DNA of 64,000 nt from JARFVT01 sp036677425 (lineage in GTDB: Bacteria > Pseudomonadota > Alphaproteobacteria > UBA8366 > Aestuariispiraceae): the NCBI GenBank assembly GCA_036677425.1, contig JARFVT010000013.1, forward strand, positions 558,001 to 622,000, read 5' to 3'. A program made the translations under genes and the position numbers. Position 1 is the first letter of the stretch; each line of letters starts with the position of its first letter. Shown here piece after piece: positions 46,576 to 55,958 of the stretch. Below the pieces are notes generated by a model that was not told where the DNA came from, searched no databases, and saw only the letters and a list, made by a program, of their open reading frames with translations.

Positions 46576-47196
46576 TCAACCTCCTTGTAGGATTTCTGTG
46601 GAATGAAGTACGGTTGCAAATCTGTCGGAAATAGCCGCCAGTGCATTGGAATGTACCTCTGCCGCTGAAAGAATAGTTCCGGCCAGTGCTGGGTGTGGCA
46701 GATCGCGCGTGGCACATGCATCCGCAATAACGATCACCTCAAAGCCCTTTTCACTGGCCATGCGTGCTGTCGATTCAACACACATATGGGTCATAAAACC
46801 AACTATGACCAATTGCTTTCGGCCAGTATTTGCAAGTTGCTCATCAAGGTTGGTGCCAGCGAATGAGTTTGGCAAACCCTTGATCACAACAGGCTCCCCT
46901 TCTGCGGGCTCTAAGGCGGTAGGAATGGCAACATTCTCCGTTTCAGGATCAAATAGGCCTTTGCCTGGTGCGCCGTTGTGAACCACATGAATGATTGGTG
47001 CGTCAGCAGCGCGGAAAAAGGTCAGAATGCGCTTGGCGGATGCAATAGCATCACGTGCGTCGGGCAGTGGGAGTGCACCATCTACATACTCGTTTTGCAT
47101 ATCGATTAAAACAAGACAGGCCTTGTCTGGATCAATTGATGCGAAAGTAATGTTAGCAAAATCTCGCAACGTTTTTGGGGTTGGTATCGTTTTCAT
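46576..47196 (-). CDS. Isochorismatase-family cysteine hydrolase
   Basis: 206 residues with the full triad of the family: Asp32 in LIDMQNEY, Lys106 in VVIKGLPNSF and Cys139 in GFMTHMCVESTAR, the last preceded by the usual cis-peptide region. Members hydrolyse amides or isochorismate, for example nicotinamide or ureido compounds; the substrate here is not evident. Divergent from a LysR gene that probably controls it. Codon use and GC are distinctly higher than in the flanking genome, suggesting transfer. Confidence 0.9.
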   Translation of the reverse strand: MKTIPTPKTLRDFANITFASIDPDKACLVLIDMQNEYVDGALPLPDARDAIASAKRILTFFRAADAPIIHVVHNGAPGKGLFDPETENVAIPTALEPAEGEPVVIKGLPNSFAGTNLDEQLANTGRKQLVIVGFMTHMCVESTARMASEKGFEVIVIADACATRDLPHPALAGTILSAAEVHSNALAAISDRFATVLHSTEILQGG

Positions 47197-47214
47197 GGTT
47201 TTGATATCACCTTT

Positions 47215-48237
47215 GTGTTTCTGTTAAATTCAATATATAGTTCAAGCAACGAGACTACAATTTGCTATTTACCAACACCAACTGTGAATAATTTAACAGG
47301 GTATAAATCTTTGACACACAAAAGTATTCGAAACACCTTTAGCCTCAACTGGGATGATTTTCGGTATTTTCTTGCGCTTGCGGATCAGGGCACGTTGTCA
47401 GGCGCGGCGCGGCAGCTGCGTGTTACGCACGCAACAATGGCGCGTCGCCTTCATCAGCTAGAGGAGGAGGTTGGAACCGTCCTGTTTGATCAGGGACCAA
47501 GCGGGTATAAGTTGACCGATAAAGGGCACGACATCTACCCAAAAATACTCAATATGCACGAACAAATTTTTTCTGTTCTGGCAATAACAGAAAATGAGGC
47601 ACCGGAGGGCTCGGTGCGCATTTCGGCCACGCCTTTTTTGTGTAATGAGATCGTGGCGACCTGTCTACCCAAATTTCGCCACCAGTTTCCGCATATCGAT
47701 CTGGAGGTTATTGCTGAGAACCGAAATGTCAGTCTATCACAGCAAGAAGCTCATTTATCGTTGCGGCTTAAGCGACCCGAAACAGGGGAGTTCGTTATTC
47801 GCCGTGTGGCATCAATGAAATATGCATTATATAAGAGCAAGCTACTTGAGGATATTGAAAACGTGGCACCAATCATTGGTTATACTGATGAGCTGGACTA
47901 TCTTCCAGAGTCAAAATGGATTGCTAAACATTTATCAAAGCGGCGAACAACCTTGCGAACTAACTCTTTGAGCTGCCAAAAATCTGCTATAGAAAATGGG
48001 ATTGGAATTGGGTTGTTGCCTATTTACGCAACTCGTAATTCCAGTATCTTACAGCGTATTGATACTGAGCAGGAGTTACCATCGCGTGAAATTTGGATGG
48101 TGATGCGCAGGTCATTGAGTAATGTCCTGCGCGTTCGTATTCTTGCAGATTTCTTAGCGGAATACTTTAAGTCGCAACAGTCTACTTTTGAGGGAGAGCG
48201 AACTCAGGATTCGCTCGAAACAGGCCACGATCGTTGA
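47215..48237 (+). CDS. LysR-family transcriptional regulator
   Basis: 340 codons from a GTG at 47215, but the LysR helix-turn-helix only begins at NWDDFRYFLALADQGTLSGAA (about residue 45). The real start is probably later, for example TTG at 47311; no ATG is available in this stretch. Recognition segment LRVTHATMARRLHQLEEEVG. The effector domain is of the short type. The last 18 or so codons overlap an antisense scrap of a membrane-protein gene, so the C-terminus may be altered. Divergent from the isochorismatase-like gene, its likely target. High-GC islet. Confidence 0.8.
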   Translation: MFLLNSIYSSSNETTICYLPTPTVNNLTGYKSLTHKSIRNTFSLNWDDFRYFLALADQGTLSGAARQLRVTHATMARRLHQLEEEVGTVLFDQGPSGYKLTDKGHDIYPKILNMHEQIFSVLAITENEAPEGSVRISATPFLCNEIVATCLPKFRHQFPHIDLEVIAENRNVSLSQQEAHLSLRLKRPETGEFVIRRVASMKYALYKSKLLEDIENVAPIIGYTDELDYLPESKWIAKHLSKRRTTLRTNSLSCQKSAIENGIGIGLLPIYATRNSSILQRIDTEQELPSREIWMVMRRSLSNVLRVRILADFLAEYFKSQQSTFEGERTQDSLETGHDR

Positions 48238-48280
48238 GATTGTTCGCGATCACACCAGCGACAATGACCAGATATGCCAA
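48182..48280 (-). pseudogene. C-terminal scrap of a membrane-protein gene
   Basis: The minus strand reads VALAYLVIVAGVIANNLNDRGLF and on to ALPQK before a TAG: one complete membrane helix and a natural-looking tail, with nothing before it. It overlaps the 3' end of the LysR gene in antisense. The parent family cannot be named. Confidence 0.35.
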
Positions 48281-48313
48281 GGCTACTGCATTTTAAAGGG
48301 GGCTGATAGCCTT

Positions 48314-48346
48314 CTTTTTTTGGGGGTTACCCCCCCCAAAAAAAAG
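48314..48346. terminator. Bidirectional terminator between LysR and tolC-like genes
   Basis: CTTTTTTTGGGGG and CCCCCCCCAAAAAAAAG form a strong stem with T runs on both strands, suited to ending the two convergent genes. Confidence 0.85.
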
Positions 48347-48369
48347 ATCACTTTAATTATTGTTTAGTA

Positions 48370-49887
48370 TTAGGATGGAGAATTAGGGTTAAGCAGTGTA
48401 TTTGGAGTAAACTCATCATCATTTAATTCTTCAGATTCAAAATTATCAAGATTGATGTCATTAATATCTTCAATTGGTGCTTGATATAATTTCATATTAG
48501 TGCGCAAAAATATAGCATGATCTAAGTTAGTTGTCGCTTCATCAATATCGTCAATATCAAATGTGCTCATCAACACGCCATTGGCGGATAGAATTCGATA
48601 GACACTAAAAATATTTAAATATTTTGTAGTAGTTAAATTTCCTGTAGATAAGAATAATTCATTTTCGGCATCAAGCAGATCTAATAAGCTGCGTGATCCA
48701 AGATCAAATTGTTGGCCATATGTATCGCGCACACGTTTATTTGCTTCGACTTCGTTGCTTTGTACCTCGATACGCCTATCTGTGCTTTCCATAGAATTCC
48801 ATGCAATATTTGTCTCTTCCTTGGCAAGGCGAAGCGCGTTTTTATATCTTTGCCTAGCTTTGGCTATATGGTGTGCAAATTCAATACGAGAATTGCTGTC
48901 ACGATTACCATTAAACAAATTATAACGCATTTCAACTATTGCAGAAAGATCAAGGTCATTGCCTCGAACCCCTGCTATATTGTTATTGGCTAAACCTTGT
49001 AATTTCAAGCTAACATTAGGCATGAACCCAGTTTTTGTTGCATTATGTTCTGATATGGCTGTGTTAATATCAGCCTTGGTAACATATACAAGTGGATTAT
49101 TGATGGCTGCATTATTTATTGCGGTTTCTAATGTTTTAGGCAATGCCCATTTAGGAGCCTTAGGCTTTATTAAATCTTCAGGCTCAACGCCTACGATGCG
49201 CATATATGTTATTTTTGCATCAAGCAGTTTTGCCTGTGTATCAAGCATGATTGATTGTGCAGAGGCCATACGCGACTGTGCTTGTTGAATATCAGCAATA
49301 GTTGCAACGCCACCTTCAACTTTACGCTGTGTAAGCCCTACATGTGATATATGCTTATCAACGTTATAAATAGATAAATCAGTTAAATCTTGTTGGCGCA
49401 AAACTTCTAAATAAGCTTTAACCACATTTAATGTAATTTGCTCTGATGCCTGGCGTATACGTCTTGAAGCAGAAATAACTTGTGATTCATTGCGTTCCAC
49501 ATTATTTTCTGTAGCAAAACCATCAAATATCATTTGCCTTAGAGTTATGCCGCTTTCATATCGTGGCATGGACCTCCATTGGCTGTTTTTTTTCTTGGAA
49601 GCTTCTTGCGCCCGTGAAGCTGGATCACTTAATGCTCCCCACCCAGCCGACATATTTATATCAACAGTTGGAAGATATCCACCTTCAGCTTGTTTTAGCT
49701 GATAATTAATTGCACGGCGATTTTCAATCACTCTACCAATATCTGGGTTGGTATTTAGGGCTGTGCGTATTGCGTCTTCAATAGATGAGGCATAAATAGG
49801 TGTTGATGACACGCCAATAATGATTATAATTGCTTTAGCTATAGATATATTTTGTAAAATTTTGCTATAATTAATTTTCAATCGCAT
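48370..49887 (-). CDS. tolC: TolC-family outer membrane efflux protein
   Basis: 505 residues. An N-terminal signal segment (about 12-34, IAKAIIIIIGVSSTPIYA) is followed by two outer-membrane-efflux repeats with long coiled coils, for example EDAIRTALNTNPDI at the first and NLFNGNRDSNSRIEFAHHIAKARQRY at the second. An acidic, Asn-rich tail of about 40 residues follows. The trimer forms the outer-membrane exit duct for type I secretion or RND pumps. No inner-membrane partners are next to it, so the system it serves is unknown; the symbol is by family. Confidence 0.85.
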   Translation of the reverse strand: MRLKINYSKILQNISIAKAIIIIIGVSSTPIYASSIEDAIRTALNTNPDIGRVIENRRAINYQLKQAEGGYLPTVDINMSAGWGALSDPASRAQEASKKKNSQWRSMPRYESGITLRQMIFDGFATENNVERNESQVISASRRIRQASEQITLNVVKAYLEVLRQQDLTDLSIYNVDKHISHVGLTQRKVEGGVATIADIQQAQSRMASAQSIMLDTQAKLLDAKITYMRIVGVEPEDLIKPKAPKWALPKTLETAINNAAINNPLVYVTKADINTAISEHNATKTGFMPNVSLKLQGLANNNIAGVRGNDLDLSAIVEMRYNLFNGNRDSNSRIEFAHHIAKARQRYKNALRLAKEETNIAWNSMESTDRRIEVQSNEVEANKRVRDTYGQQFDLGSRSLLDLLDAENELFLSTGNLTTTKYLNIFSVYRILSANGVLMSTFDIDDIDEATTNLDHAIFLRTNMKLYQAPIEDINDINLDNFESEELNDDEFTPNTLLNPNSPS

Positions 49888-50073
49888 AAGTTATTGTCCA
49901 TTCAACAATTCTATTGTTAGTGTTCTAAATTTCAATAATATTATTTATATTCCGCATCTTAAAACAATAATAAGACAAACATAATTATATAGATAATCTA
50001 GTATTATTATATAATCTAGTATTATTGAAAAGCAATAATATATTATTAAATTGCACCTTATGCTGGTTTAAAG

Positions 50074-50198
50074 TTCTATCCTATTCTATCCTATTCTATT
50101 TTATTCTATCCTAATCTATCCTAATTCTATCCTAATCTATCCTAATTCTATCCTATTCTATCCTATTCTATCCTAATTCTATTCTATTCCATCCTATT
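50074..50198. repeat. Degenerate tandem repeat of CTATCCTATT / CTATCCTAAT units
   Basis: About twelve 10-11 bp units built on CTATCCTA lie in the middle of a 594-bp AT-rich gap (49888-50481) between the tolC-like gene and the ABC operon. One strand is nearly free of G over the array. No gene is seen in this gap; the rest is A/T homopolymer-like DNA that presumably also holds the ABC operon promoter. Confidence 0.85.
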
Positions 50199-50481
50199 AA
50201 CTTAATTTGAGATAGTAATATATTGCTATTAAATATTATATAGTTATAGTAAATAGTTATAATTATAACTATAAATATAAATATACTATAAATTAAACAT
50301 GCTATAATATAATACTTTTAATTAATGTAAAAATAATAATATATATAAAGCAACTATATATAAAAATAATTTCTAAATAAAACTATAACATAAAATCTTC
50401 ATGATATTTACAATTAATGGCAAAAATATATTTTACATATATTGTAAGGCTATCTGAAAGATAATTAACAGGGGCATTGTT

Positions 50482-51261
50482 TTGGAAATTGAAAAAGAAA
50501 CCGCAACATTAGTTGTCGAAGACTTGCATAAAAGTTTTGGCAGTATTGAAGTTTTAAAGGGCATATCTGTTACTGCAAAAAAAGGTGATGTAATTTCCAT
50601 GCTTGGTTCATCCGGATCGGGGAAAAGCACGTTTTTGCGCTGTATTAATTTACTTGAAATACCAAATGCAGGTAAAATCACCGTTTGTGGCGAAGAAATA
50701 GCAATGAAAACTAATGGGGCAGGGGTATCTGCACCAGCCAATCATAAGCAGGTGGAGCGTATTCGCGCCAAGTTAGCTATGGTTTTTCAGAGCTTTAACC
50801 TTTGGTCGCATATGACTGTATTAGAAAATATTATCGAAGCACCAATTCATGTATTGGGTAAAAACCGAGCAGAGGCTATTGAACAGGCTGAACATCTTCT
50901 GGATAAAGTAGGAATTCATGCTCATAAAGAATATTACCCCGCCCATATGTCTGGCGGACAGCAACAACGCGCAGCCATTGCGAGGGCTTTGGCTATGGAT
51001 CCTGAGGTGATGTTATTTGACGAACCAACATCGGCACTTGATCCTGAACTAGTTGGCGAAGTGTTAAAGGTTATGCGTGATTTGGCAGATGAGGGGCGCA
51101 CCATGATTGTGGTTACCCATGAAATGTCTTTTGCCAAAGATGTCGCCAATAAAGTTATTTTTTTACATCAAGGTAAAATAGAAGAAGAAGGGGACCCAGA
51201 CGAGATTTTTTCTAATCCAAAAACTGATCGTTTTAAACAATTTTTATCCAATGTAAATTAA
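50482..51261 (+). CDS. Polar amino-acid ABC transporter ATP-binding protein
   Basis: 259 residues, HisP/ArtP/OccP type. Walker A GSSGSGKST, Q-loop MVFQSFNLWSHMTV, signature MSGGQQQR, Walker B VMLFDEPTSAL and the switch His in VVTHEMSF are intact. It powers import of basic amino acids or opine-like compounds from the cytoplasmic side. First gene of a four-gene operon with a binding protein and two permeases. Confidence 0.95.
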   Translation: MEIEKETATLVVEDLHKSFGSIEVLKGISVTAKKGDVISMLGSSGSGKSTFLRCINLLEIPNAGKITVCGEEIAMKTNGAGVSAPANHKQVERIRAKLAMVFQSFNLWSHMTVLENIIEAPIHVLGKNRAEAIEQAEHLLDKVGIHAHKEYYPAHMSGGQQQRAAIARALAMDPEVMLFDEPTSALDPELVGEVLKVMRDLADEGRTMIVVTHEMSFAKDVANKVIFLHQGKIEEEGDPDEIFSNPKTDRFKQFLSNVN

Positions 51262-51338
51262 TATTTAAATTAAATTCTACTTAAACTAATTTAAAACCAA
51301 AGCCAGATTTAATGCTGGTAAATATAATGGAGAGATAT

Positions 51339-52121
51339 ATGTTAAATAAAATTACTAAAATTGCCGTTGTCGGTGCAATCGCAGCGTTATCTATTGGCAA
51401 TTTATTTGCGGGTGAATTAAAATTAAGAATTGGCGTTGAAGGCGCATTTCCCCCATTTTCTGAAAAAGCCGCCGATGGCAGCTTGATTGGCTTTGATGTG
51501 GATATCGCCAATGCTCTTTGTCAAAAAATGAACACCGAATGTAAAATAATTGAACAAGATTGGGATGGTATGATCCCGGGGCTTTTGGCACGTAAATATG
51601 ATGCGATCATTGCCTCGATGACTATTACCGAAGAGCGCAAAAAACGGATTGATTTTTCTGATAAATATTATAATACACCAGCAAAATTTGCTGCAAAATC
51701 TGGCGCATTTAGTGATGATTCACCGGCAACACTTGCGGGTAAAACCATTGGTGTGGCACGGGCGACAACTCATGATGATTTCTTAACCAAGCTTTACCCA
51801 GATTCAAATATCAAACGTTATCCATCACAAGATGATGTTTATCTTGATATGTTATCGGGTCGTCTTGATGCGATGTTTGGCGATTCAATTGCACAAAGCG
51901 ATGGTTTCATAAAAACAGATGATGGCAAAGGCTATGCTTTCTTTGGTAAATCTTATACCACACCAAAAAGTATTTTTGGCATTGGTGCGGGCGTTGCCGT
52001 TCGTAAGGGCGAAGAAAAATTACGCGATGCTTTTTCCAAGGCAATTGCCGATATTCGTGCCGATGGTACTTATGCTAAAATTAATGGCAAATATTTCAAA
52101 TTTGATATTTATGGCGATTAA
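51339..52121 (+). CDS. Periplasmic amino-acid-binding protein (SBP family 3)
   Basis: 260 residues from the ATG at 51339, which has GGAGAG a few bases upstream; a start at 51312 is possible but lacks a site. A signal peptide (about 1-22, ending LFAG) is followed by the bilobed binding fold: KLRIGVEGAFPPFSE, GFDVDIANALCQKM, the ASMTITEERKKRIDFSDKYY hinge segment, and IGVARATTHDDF. This is the lysine/arginine/ornithine or opine-binding group; exact ligand specificity is not readable by eye. Between the ATPase and the permeases. Confidence 0.92.
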   Translation: MLNKITKIAVVGAIAALSIGNLFAGELKLRIGVEGAFPPFSEKAADGSLIGFDVDIANALCQKMNTECKIIEQDWDGMIPGLLARKYDAIIASMTITEERKKRIDFSDKYYNTPAKFAAKSGAFSDDSPATLAGKTIGVARATTHDDFLTKLYPDSNIKRYPSQDDVYLDMLSGRLDAMFGDSIAQSDGFIKTDDGKGYAFFGKSYTTPKSIFGIGAGVAVRKGEEKLRDAFSKAIADIRADGTYAKINGKYFKFDIYGD

Positions 52122-52223
52122 TTTTTGATATTATGATGGGGAGGTTTTTTTATATCTTCTCATTATATATCTATTAAATGTTATATATTAATTCGATAAT
52201 ATTTGATTTTGGGATAAGTAAAT

Positions 52224-52913
52224 ATGGAACATGTCTGGGAATATAGATATCTGATTTTAGAGGCGACAGGTCTTACGGTCAGTGTCTCAATTAGCTCACT
52301 TATATTATCGGTTATTCTTGGCCTTCTTGGTGCATGGGCCAAACTATCAAAGTCGATTGTTGCCAATAATTTGGCCGTTGGCTATACTACTGTTATCCGC
52401 GGCATACCTGATTTGGTTTTAATGTTATTGATATTTTATGGTGGGCAACAGTTTTTAAATGACTTTGGTCATCGATTTGGCCTATGGGATTATGTGGATA
52501 TTCCACATTTTGCTGCTGGTGTTATAACAATTGGTTTTATTTTTGGCGCTTATATGACGGAAACTTTCCGTGGGGCAATTCTTGCTATCCCCAGCGGACA
52601 GATAGAGGCTGGCACCGCATGTGGCATGTCAAAATTTAAAGTTTTTATACGTATAATTTGGCCACAAATGGTACGTTATGCCTTGCCAATCTTTACTAAT
52701 AATTGGATGATAATGATAAAAACCACCGCCTTGGTTTCGGTTCTTGGGTTGCAAGAATTGGTTTATATTGCCAATGCGGGTGGTCGTAAATTCAGAGAGC
52801 CATTCACATTTTTTATGGTAACATTGGTTATTTATTTAATTTTAACGGCATTTTCTGAATTGGCGTTACGCAAGGTTGAACGCAAATATTCTGCTGGCAT
52901 AAGAAGGGCTTGA
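52224..52913 (+). CDS. Amino-acid ABC transporter permease (HisQ/OccQ type)
   Basis: 229 residues with five membrane helices. The EAA loop reads ESPxG-like GQIEAGTACGMSKFKVFIRIIWPQM near residue 130, the contact with the ATPase. TVIRGIPDLVLMLLIFYGGQQ is a typical family segment. It forms a heterodimer with the next permease. The stop is three bases before the ATG of the next gene. Confidence 0.94.
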   Translation: MEHVWEYRYLILEATGLTVSVSISSLILSVILGLLGAWAKLSKSIVANNLAVGYTTVIRGIPDLVLMLLIFYGGQQFLNDFGHRFGLWDYVDIPHFAAGVITIGFIFGAYMTETFRGAILAIPSGQIEAGTACGMSKFKVFIRIIWPQMVRYALPIFTNNWMIMIKTTALVSVLGLQELVYIANAGGRKFREPFTFFMVTLVIYLILTAFSELALRKVERKYSAGIRRA

Positions 52914-52915
52914 TT

Positions 52916-53656
52916 ATGGATGAAATTATTTGGCTTAACTGGGGATTTATTGACTGGAATTTGGTGATTGCCAATTACGACCTTTATATTACTGGTATGT
53001 GGAATACGATTAACTTAACATTTCTTTCTGGGGCAAGTGGCTTTGTTATATCACTGCCATTGGCTTTTTTACGAGCTAGTAAGCACCCAATTTTCAATGG
53101 CCCAATATGGTGTTTTACTTATTTTATTAGATCAACGCCATTATTAGTGCAAACATATTTAATCTATTATGGCATTGGGCGATTGCTTGGGCCCGAAAGC
53201 ATGTTTTGGTTTTTATTCGAAGATGCATGGACATGTGCTTTGATAGCGTTTTCTATCAGTGCGGCGGCCTATCAAACGGAAATTCTGCGCGGCGCAATTG
53301 AGGCAACTCCATTTGGTGAAATAGAAGCCGCAAAATCATGTGGCATGTCGATATTTACCCGTATGCGTCGAATTATATTGCCAAGTGCCTTGCGTCGCGC
53401 TTTACCAATGTATTCAAACGAGGTTATATTCAGCGTCCATGCAAGCGTGGTCGCAAGTACAATAACCGTGATTGATATTTTAGGCGCAGGGCGCGTTGTC
53501 AATGGTAAATATTATGTAGCCTACGAAGGCTTTATCAGTGCTGCATTGTTATATATGATATTAATAGCGATAATATTGCGTGGTTTTACATTGGTTGAAA
53601 AAAGATTTTTACGTCACTTGAAACGACGTGAAATATCAGGTAATGCGGCTGCGTAA
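52916..53656 (+). CDS. Amino-acid ABC transporter permease (HisM/OccM type)
   Basis: 246 residues from the ATG at 52916, which has AGAAGGG seven bases upstream; a TTG at 52910 is the alternative. Five to six membrane helices, YFIRSTPLLVQTYLIYYGIGR, and the EAA loop GEIEAAKSCGMSIFTRMRRIILPSALRRALP. Second permease of the importer. A weak hairpin (ATTATTG/CAATAAT, 53664-53682) after the stop may end the operon. Confidence 0.94.
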   Translation: MDEIIWLNWGFIDWNLVIANYDLYITGMWNTINLTFLSGASGFVISLPLAFLRASKHPIFNGPIWCFTYFIRSTPLLVQTYLIYYGIGRLLGPESMFWFLFEDAWTCALIAFSISAAAYQTEILRGAIEATPFGEIEAAKSCGMSIFTRMRRIILPSALRRALPMYSNEVIFSVHASVVASTITVIDILGAGRVVNGKYYVAYEGFISAALLYMILIAIILRGFTLVEKRFLRHLKRREISGNAAA

Positions 53657-53742
53657 TAAATTATTATTGATTAGCAATAATTTAAATTATATTAGAATAA
53701 TAACATTGGTTATTATGGTTTCAATAATATGGAAATTTTACA

Positions 53743-54981
53743 ATGTTTAAAAATATAGGCCGTCATATTGTAATTGGTCTATTCATATTTTTAACGGCGT
53801 TACTTGTTATTTTATCATATATTTTTGGCAATCATATCCCTGTTGACGCGAATAAATGGCAATTTTACCAATTTATCGGATTGATAGGATTTGTACTTTT
53901 ATTAATGGCTGTTGGGGTTTGGTGGTTATCAAACTCTATGTCTAAGTCATTATCTTTATTGACTGATATGCTATTACATCTTGGTAATGGCATATCAGAT
54001 TTTGATGTTTTATCTGACAATACAGACGCTAAAATTACCCATCTGGCAATGGCAATTGAAAATTTACAAAAAAATGCTATTCATAAGGATAATTTGACCG
54101 ACAATGAATTGAATATATATAAAAAAACAATAGATAAATCTAATTTAGAAATAAGCAAAAATTCAATAGATTTTGAAAATAAAATATTGTCAATTATCGA
54201 TAATGGTAATGTGGAAATGGACGATATTAACATAAAATTAAAAAATATTTTTTCAAAGGCTGAAAAAAACCTATCCAATTCAAAAAAACTTGCGATTAGT
54301 TCTAACAATACCGCATGCGAGGTCGAGGCAGCATCAATGGCTTCAGGCGCATTAGGTGATAAGATTAAAGAAGTCGACATACAGGCCAGCCAATCGCTTT
54401 CTTTATCACAAAAGGCGGTTAAAGATGCGGATAGGGCAAATGAAACTATCGAAGGATTTGCTCAATCTGCGCGCGAAATTGGCAGCGTCTTATCATTAAT
54501 TGATGAAATTGCAAATCAAACTAACTTATTGGCATTAAATGCAACGATTGAGGCGGCGCGTGCTGGTGCTGCGGGTAAAGGTTTTGCCGTGGTCGCAAAT
54601 GAGGTTAAATCACTTGCTAATCAAACAGCAAATGCAACTGAACAGGTATCAACACATATAGCTGCTATTCAAGGAGCAACTGATGATGCGGTTGCATCAA
54701 TTAAAGATGTTAGTTCGCAGATAGGCTCGATCTATGAAACTGCAAAAACAATGGCAGAGGTAGTCACAGCCCAGCGTGAATTCGTTGCCGAAATTACAAA
54801 AAATACTGATAATGCTGCCTTGACAATACGTGAAATAAGCACAAACATTTCCAATGTTGGTGGTGCTGCGGAACAGAATTGCATTGAAATTAAAAGTACC
54901 ATGACAGCGCTTGAACGATTAAAAAATATGACATCATCAATAAATGGTGTTACAGGTGATTTTTTAAAAACAATTAATTAA
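53743..54981 (+). CDS. Methyl-accepting chemotaxis protein without periplasmic sensor domain
   Basis: 412 residues. Two membrane helices (about 9-28 and 42-63) are joined by a loop of only about a dozen residues, so there is no periplasmic ligand domain, and no clear HAMP follows. A variable helical region (about 65-190) leads to the signalling domain with hairpin tip NQTNLLALNATIEAARAGAAGKGFAVVANEVKSLAN. It lies 86 bases behind the amino-acid ABC operon on the same strand, which raises the possibility of sensing transport or cytoplasmic ligand. Convergent with the PLP dehydratase. Confidence 0.88.
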   Translation: MFKNIGRHIVIGLFIFLTALLVILSYIFGNHIPVDANKWQFYQFIGLIGFVLLLMAVGVWWLSNSMSKSLSLLTDMLLHLGNGISDFDVLSDNTDAKITHLAMAIENLQKNAIHKDNLTDNELNIYKKTIDKSNLEISKNSIDFENKILSIIDNGNVEMDDINIKLKNIFSKAEKNLSNSKKLAISSNNTACEVEAASMASGALGDKIKEVDIQASQSLSLSQKAVKDADRANETIEGFAQSAREIGSVLSLIDEIANQTNLLALNATIEAARAGAAGKGFAVVANEVKSLANQTANATEQVSTHIAAIQGATDDAVASIKDVSSQIGSIYETAKTMAEVVTAQREFVAEITKNTDNAALTIREISTNISNVGGAAEQNCIEIKSTMTALERLKNMTSSINGVTGDFLKTIN

Positions 54982-55958
54982 CTGGTAAGTATATTTTTAA
55001 ACAACTCCGCATCGACATTACCGCCTGATAATATTACCACGGTGGTTTTTCCTTGCAATGGTAATTTATTGGCTATCAATGCCGCCAAGCCAACGGCACC
55101 AGCTGGTTCAACCACTAATTTTAAATATTCAAAGACATTAATCACCGCCTTGGCAACTTGTTTATCACTAACGGCAAATCCGCCTGATAAATATTTTTTA
55201 TTTATTGGAAATGTATATTCGCCAGGAGTTGGCGTTACGATGGCATCGCAATATGTCTTAATATTGCCCGAATTACATTGCCGATTACCAGTTTCTAACG
55301 ATCTTTTGGTATCATCATATTCGTCTGGCTCGACACAATATAATTTAACTTTTGGTAATATCTTTGCCATGCTTAAGCATATTCCCGCCATCAACCCACC
55401 GCCGCCGCATGGAGCAAGCAGGTAATCAGGCATTATATTTAATTTGTGGCATTGTTCGGCAATTTCAACGCCGATGGTTGCTTGTCCGGCGATGGTTAAG
55501 GCCGCATCATATGGTTTTATTATGCTAGCACCATTTTTTTTGGCAAATTCGGTGGTTATTTCTTCCCTATCTTCACTATATCTATCGTATAATATTATAT
55601 CTGCGCTAAATTCTTTGGTATTGTTTATTTTTATCAGCGGTGCATCTTTTGGCATTATGATTGTTGATTTTATACCTGCCAAACTTGATGCCAATGCTAC
55701 TCCTTGGGCATGGTTTCCTGATGAAAAAGCGACAACACCGTTATTTTTTTGCTCATTGCTTAATGATGATATTGTATGAAGCGCACCGCGAAATTTAAAT
55801 GACCCTGTTTTTTGTAAGACTTCGGCCTTAAATAACACCCTACCGCCAATAATTTTATTTAACAGCGATGATTCTAATAATGGTGTTTTAACTGCAATAT
55901 TTTTGATATTTTTTACTGCATCTAAAATATCATTAAATGTTGGTTCGATAAAATTCAT
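54978..55958 (-). CDS. Threonine/serine dehydratase-like PLP enzyme
   Basis: 326 residues, fold type II. PLP Lys55 in TGSFKFRGAL, the AFSSGNHAQGVA substrate loop and the Gly-rich phosphate loop CGGGGLMAG near 190 are clear. There is no C-terminal ACT domain, so it is a short catabolic type: threonine dehydratase, hydroxyaspartate ammonia-lyase or serine racemase. The start overlaps the alpha/beta hydrolase by 26 bases, so they are co-transcribed. Confidence 0.85.
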   Translation of the reverse strand: MNFIEPTFNDILDAVKNIKNIAVKTPLLESSLLNKIIGGRVLFKAEVLQKTGSFKFRGALHTISSLSNEQKNNGVVAFSSGNHAQGVALASSLAGIKSTIIMPKDAPLIKINNTKEFSADIILYDRYSEDREEITTEFAKKNGASIIKPYDAALTIAGQATIGVEIAEQCHKLNIMPDYLLAPCGGGGLMAGICLSMAKILPKVKLYCVEPDEYDDTKRSLETGNRQCNSGNIKTYCDAIVTPTPGEYTFPINKKYLSGGFAVSDKQVAKAVINVFEYLKLVVEPAGAVGLAALIANKLPLQGKTTVVILSGGNVDAELFKNILTS

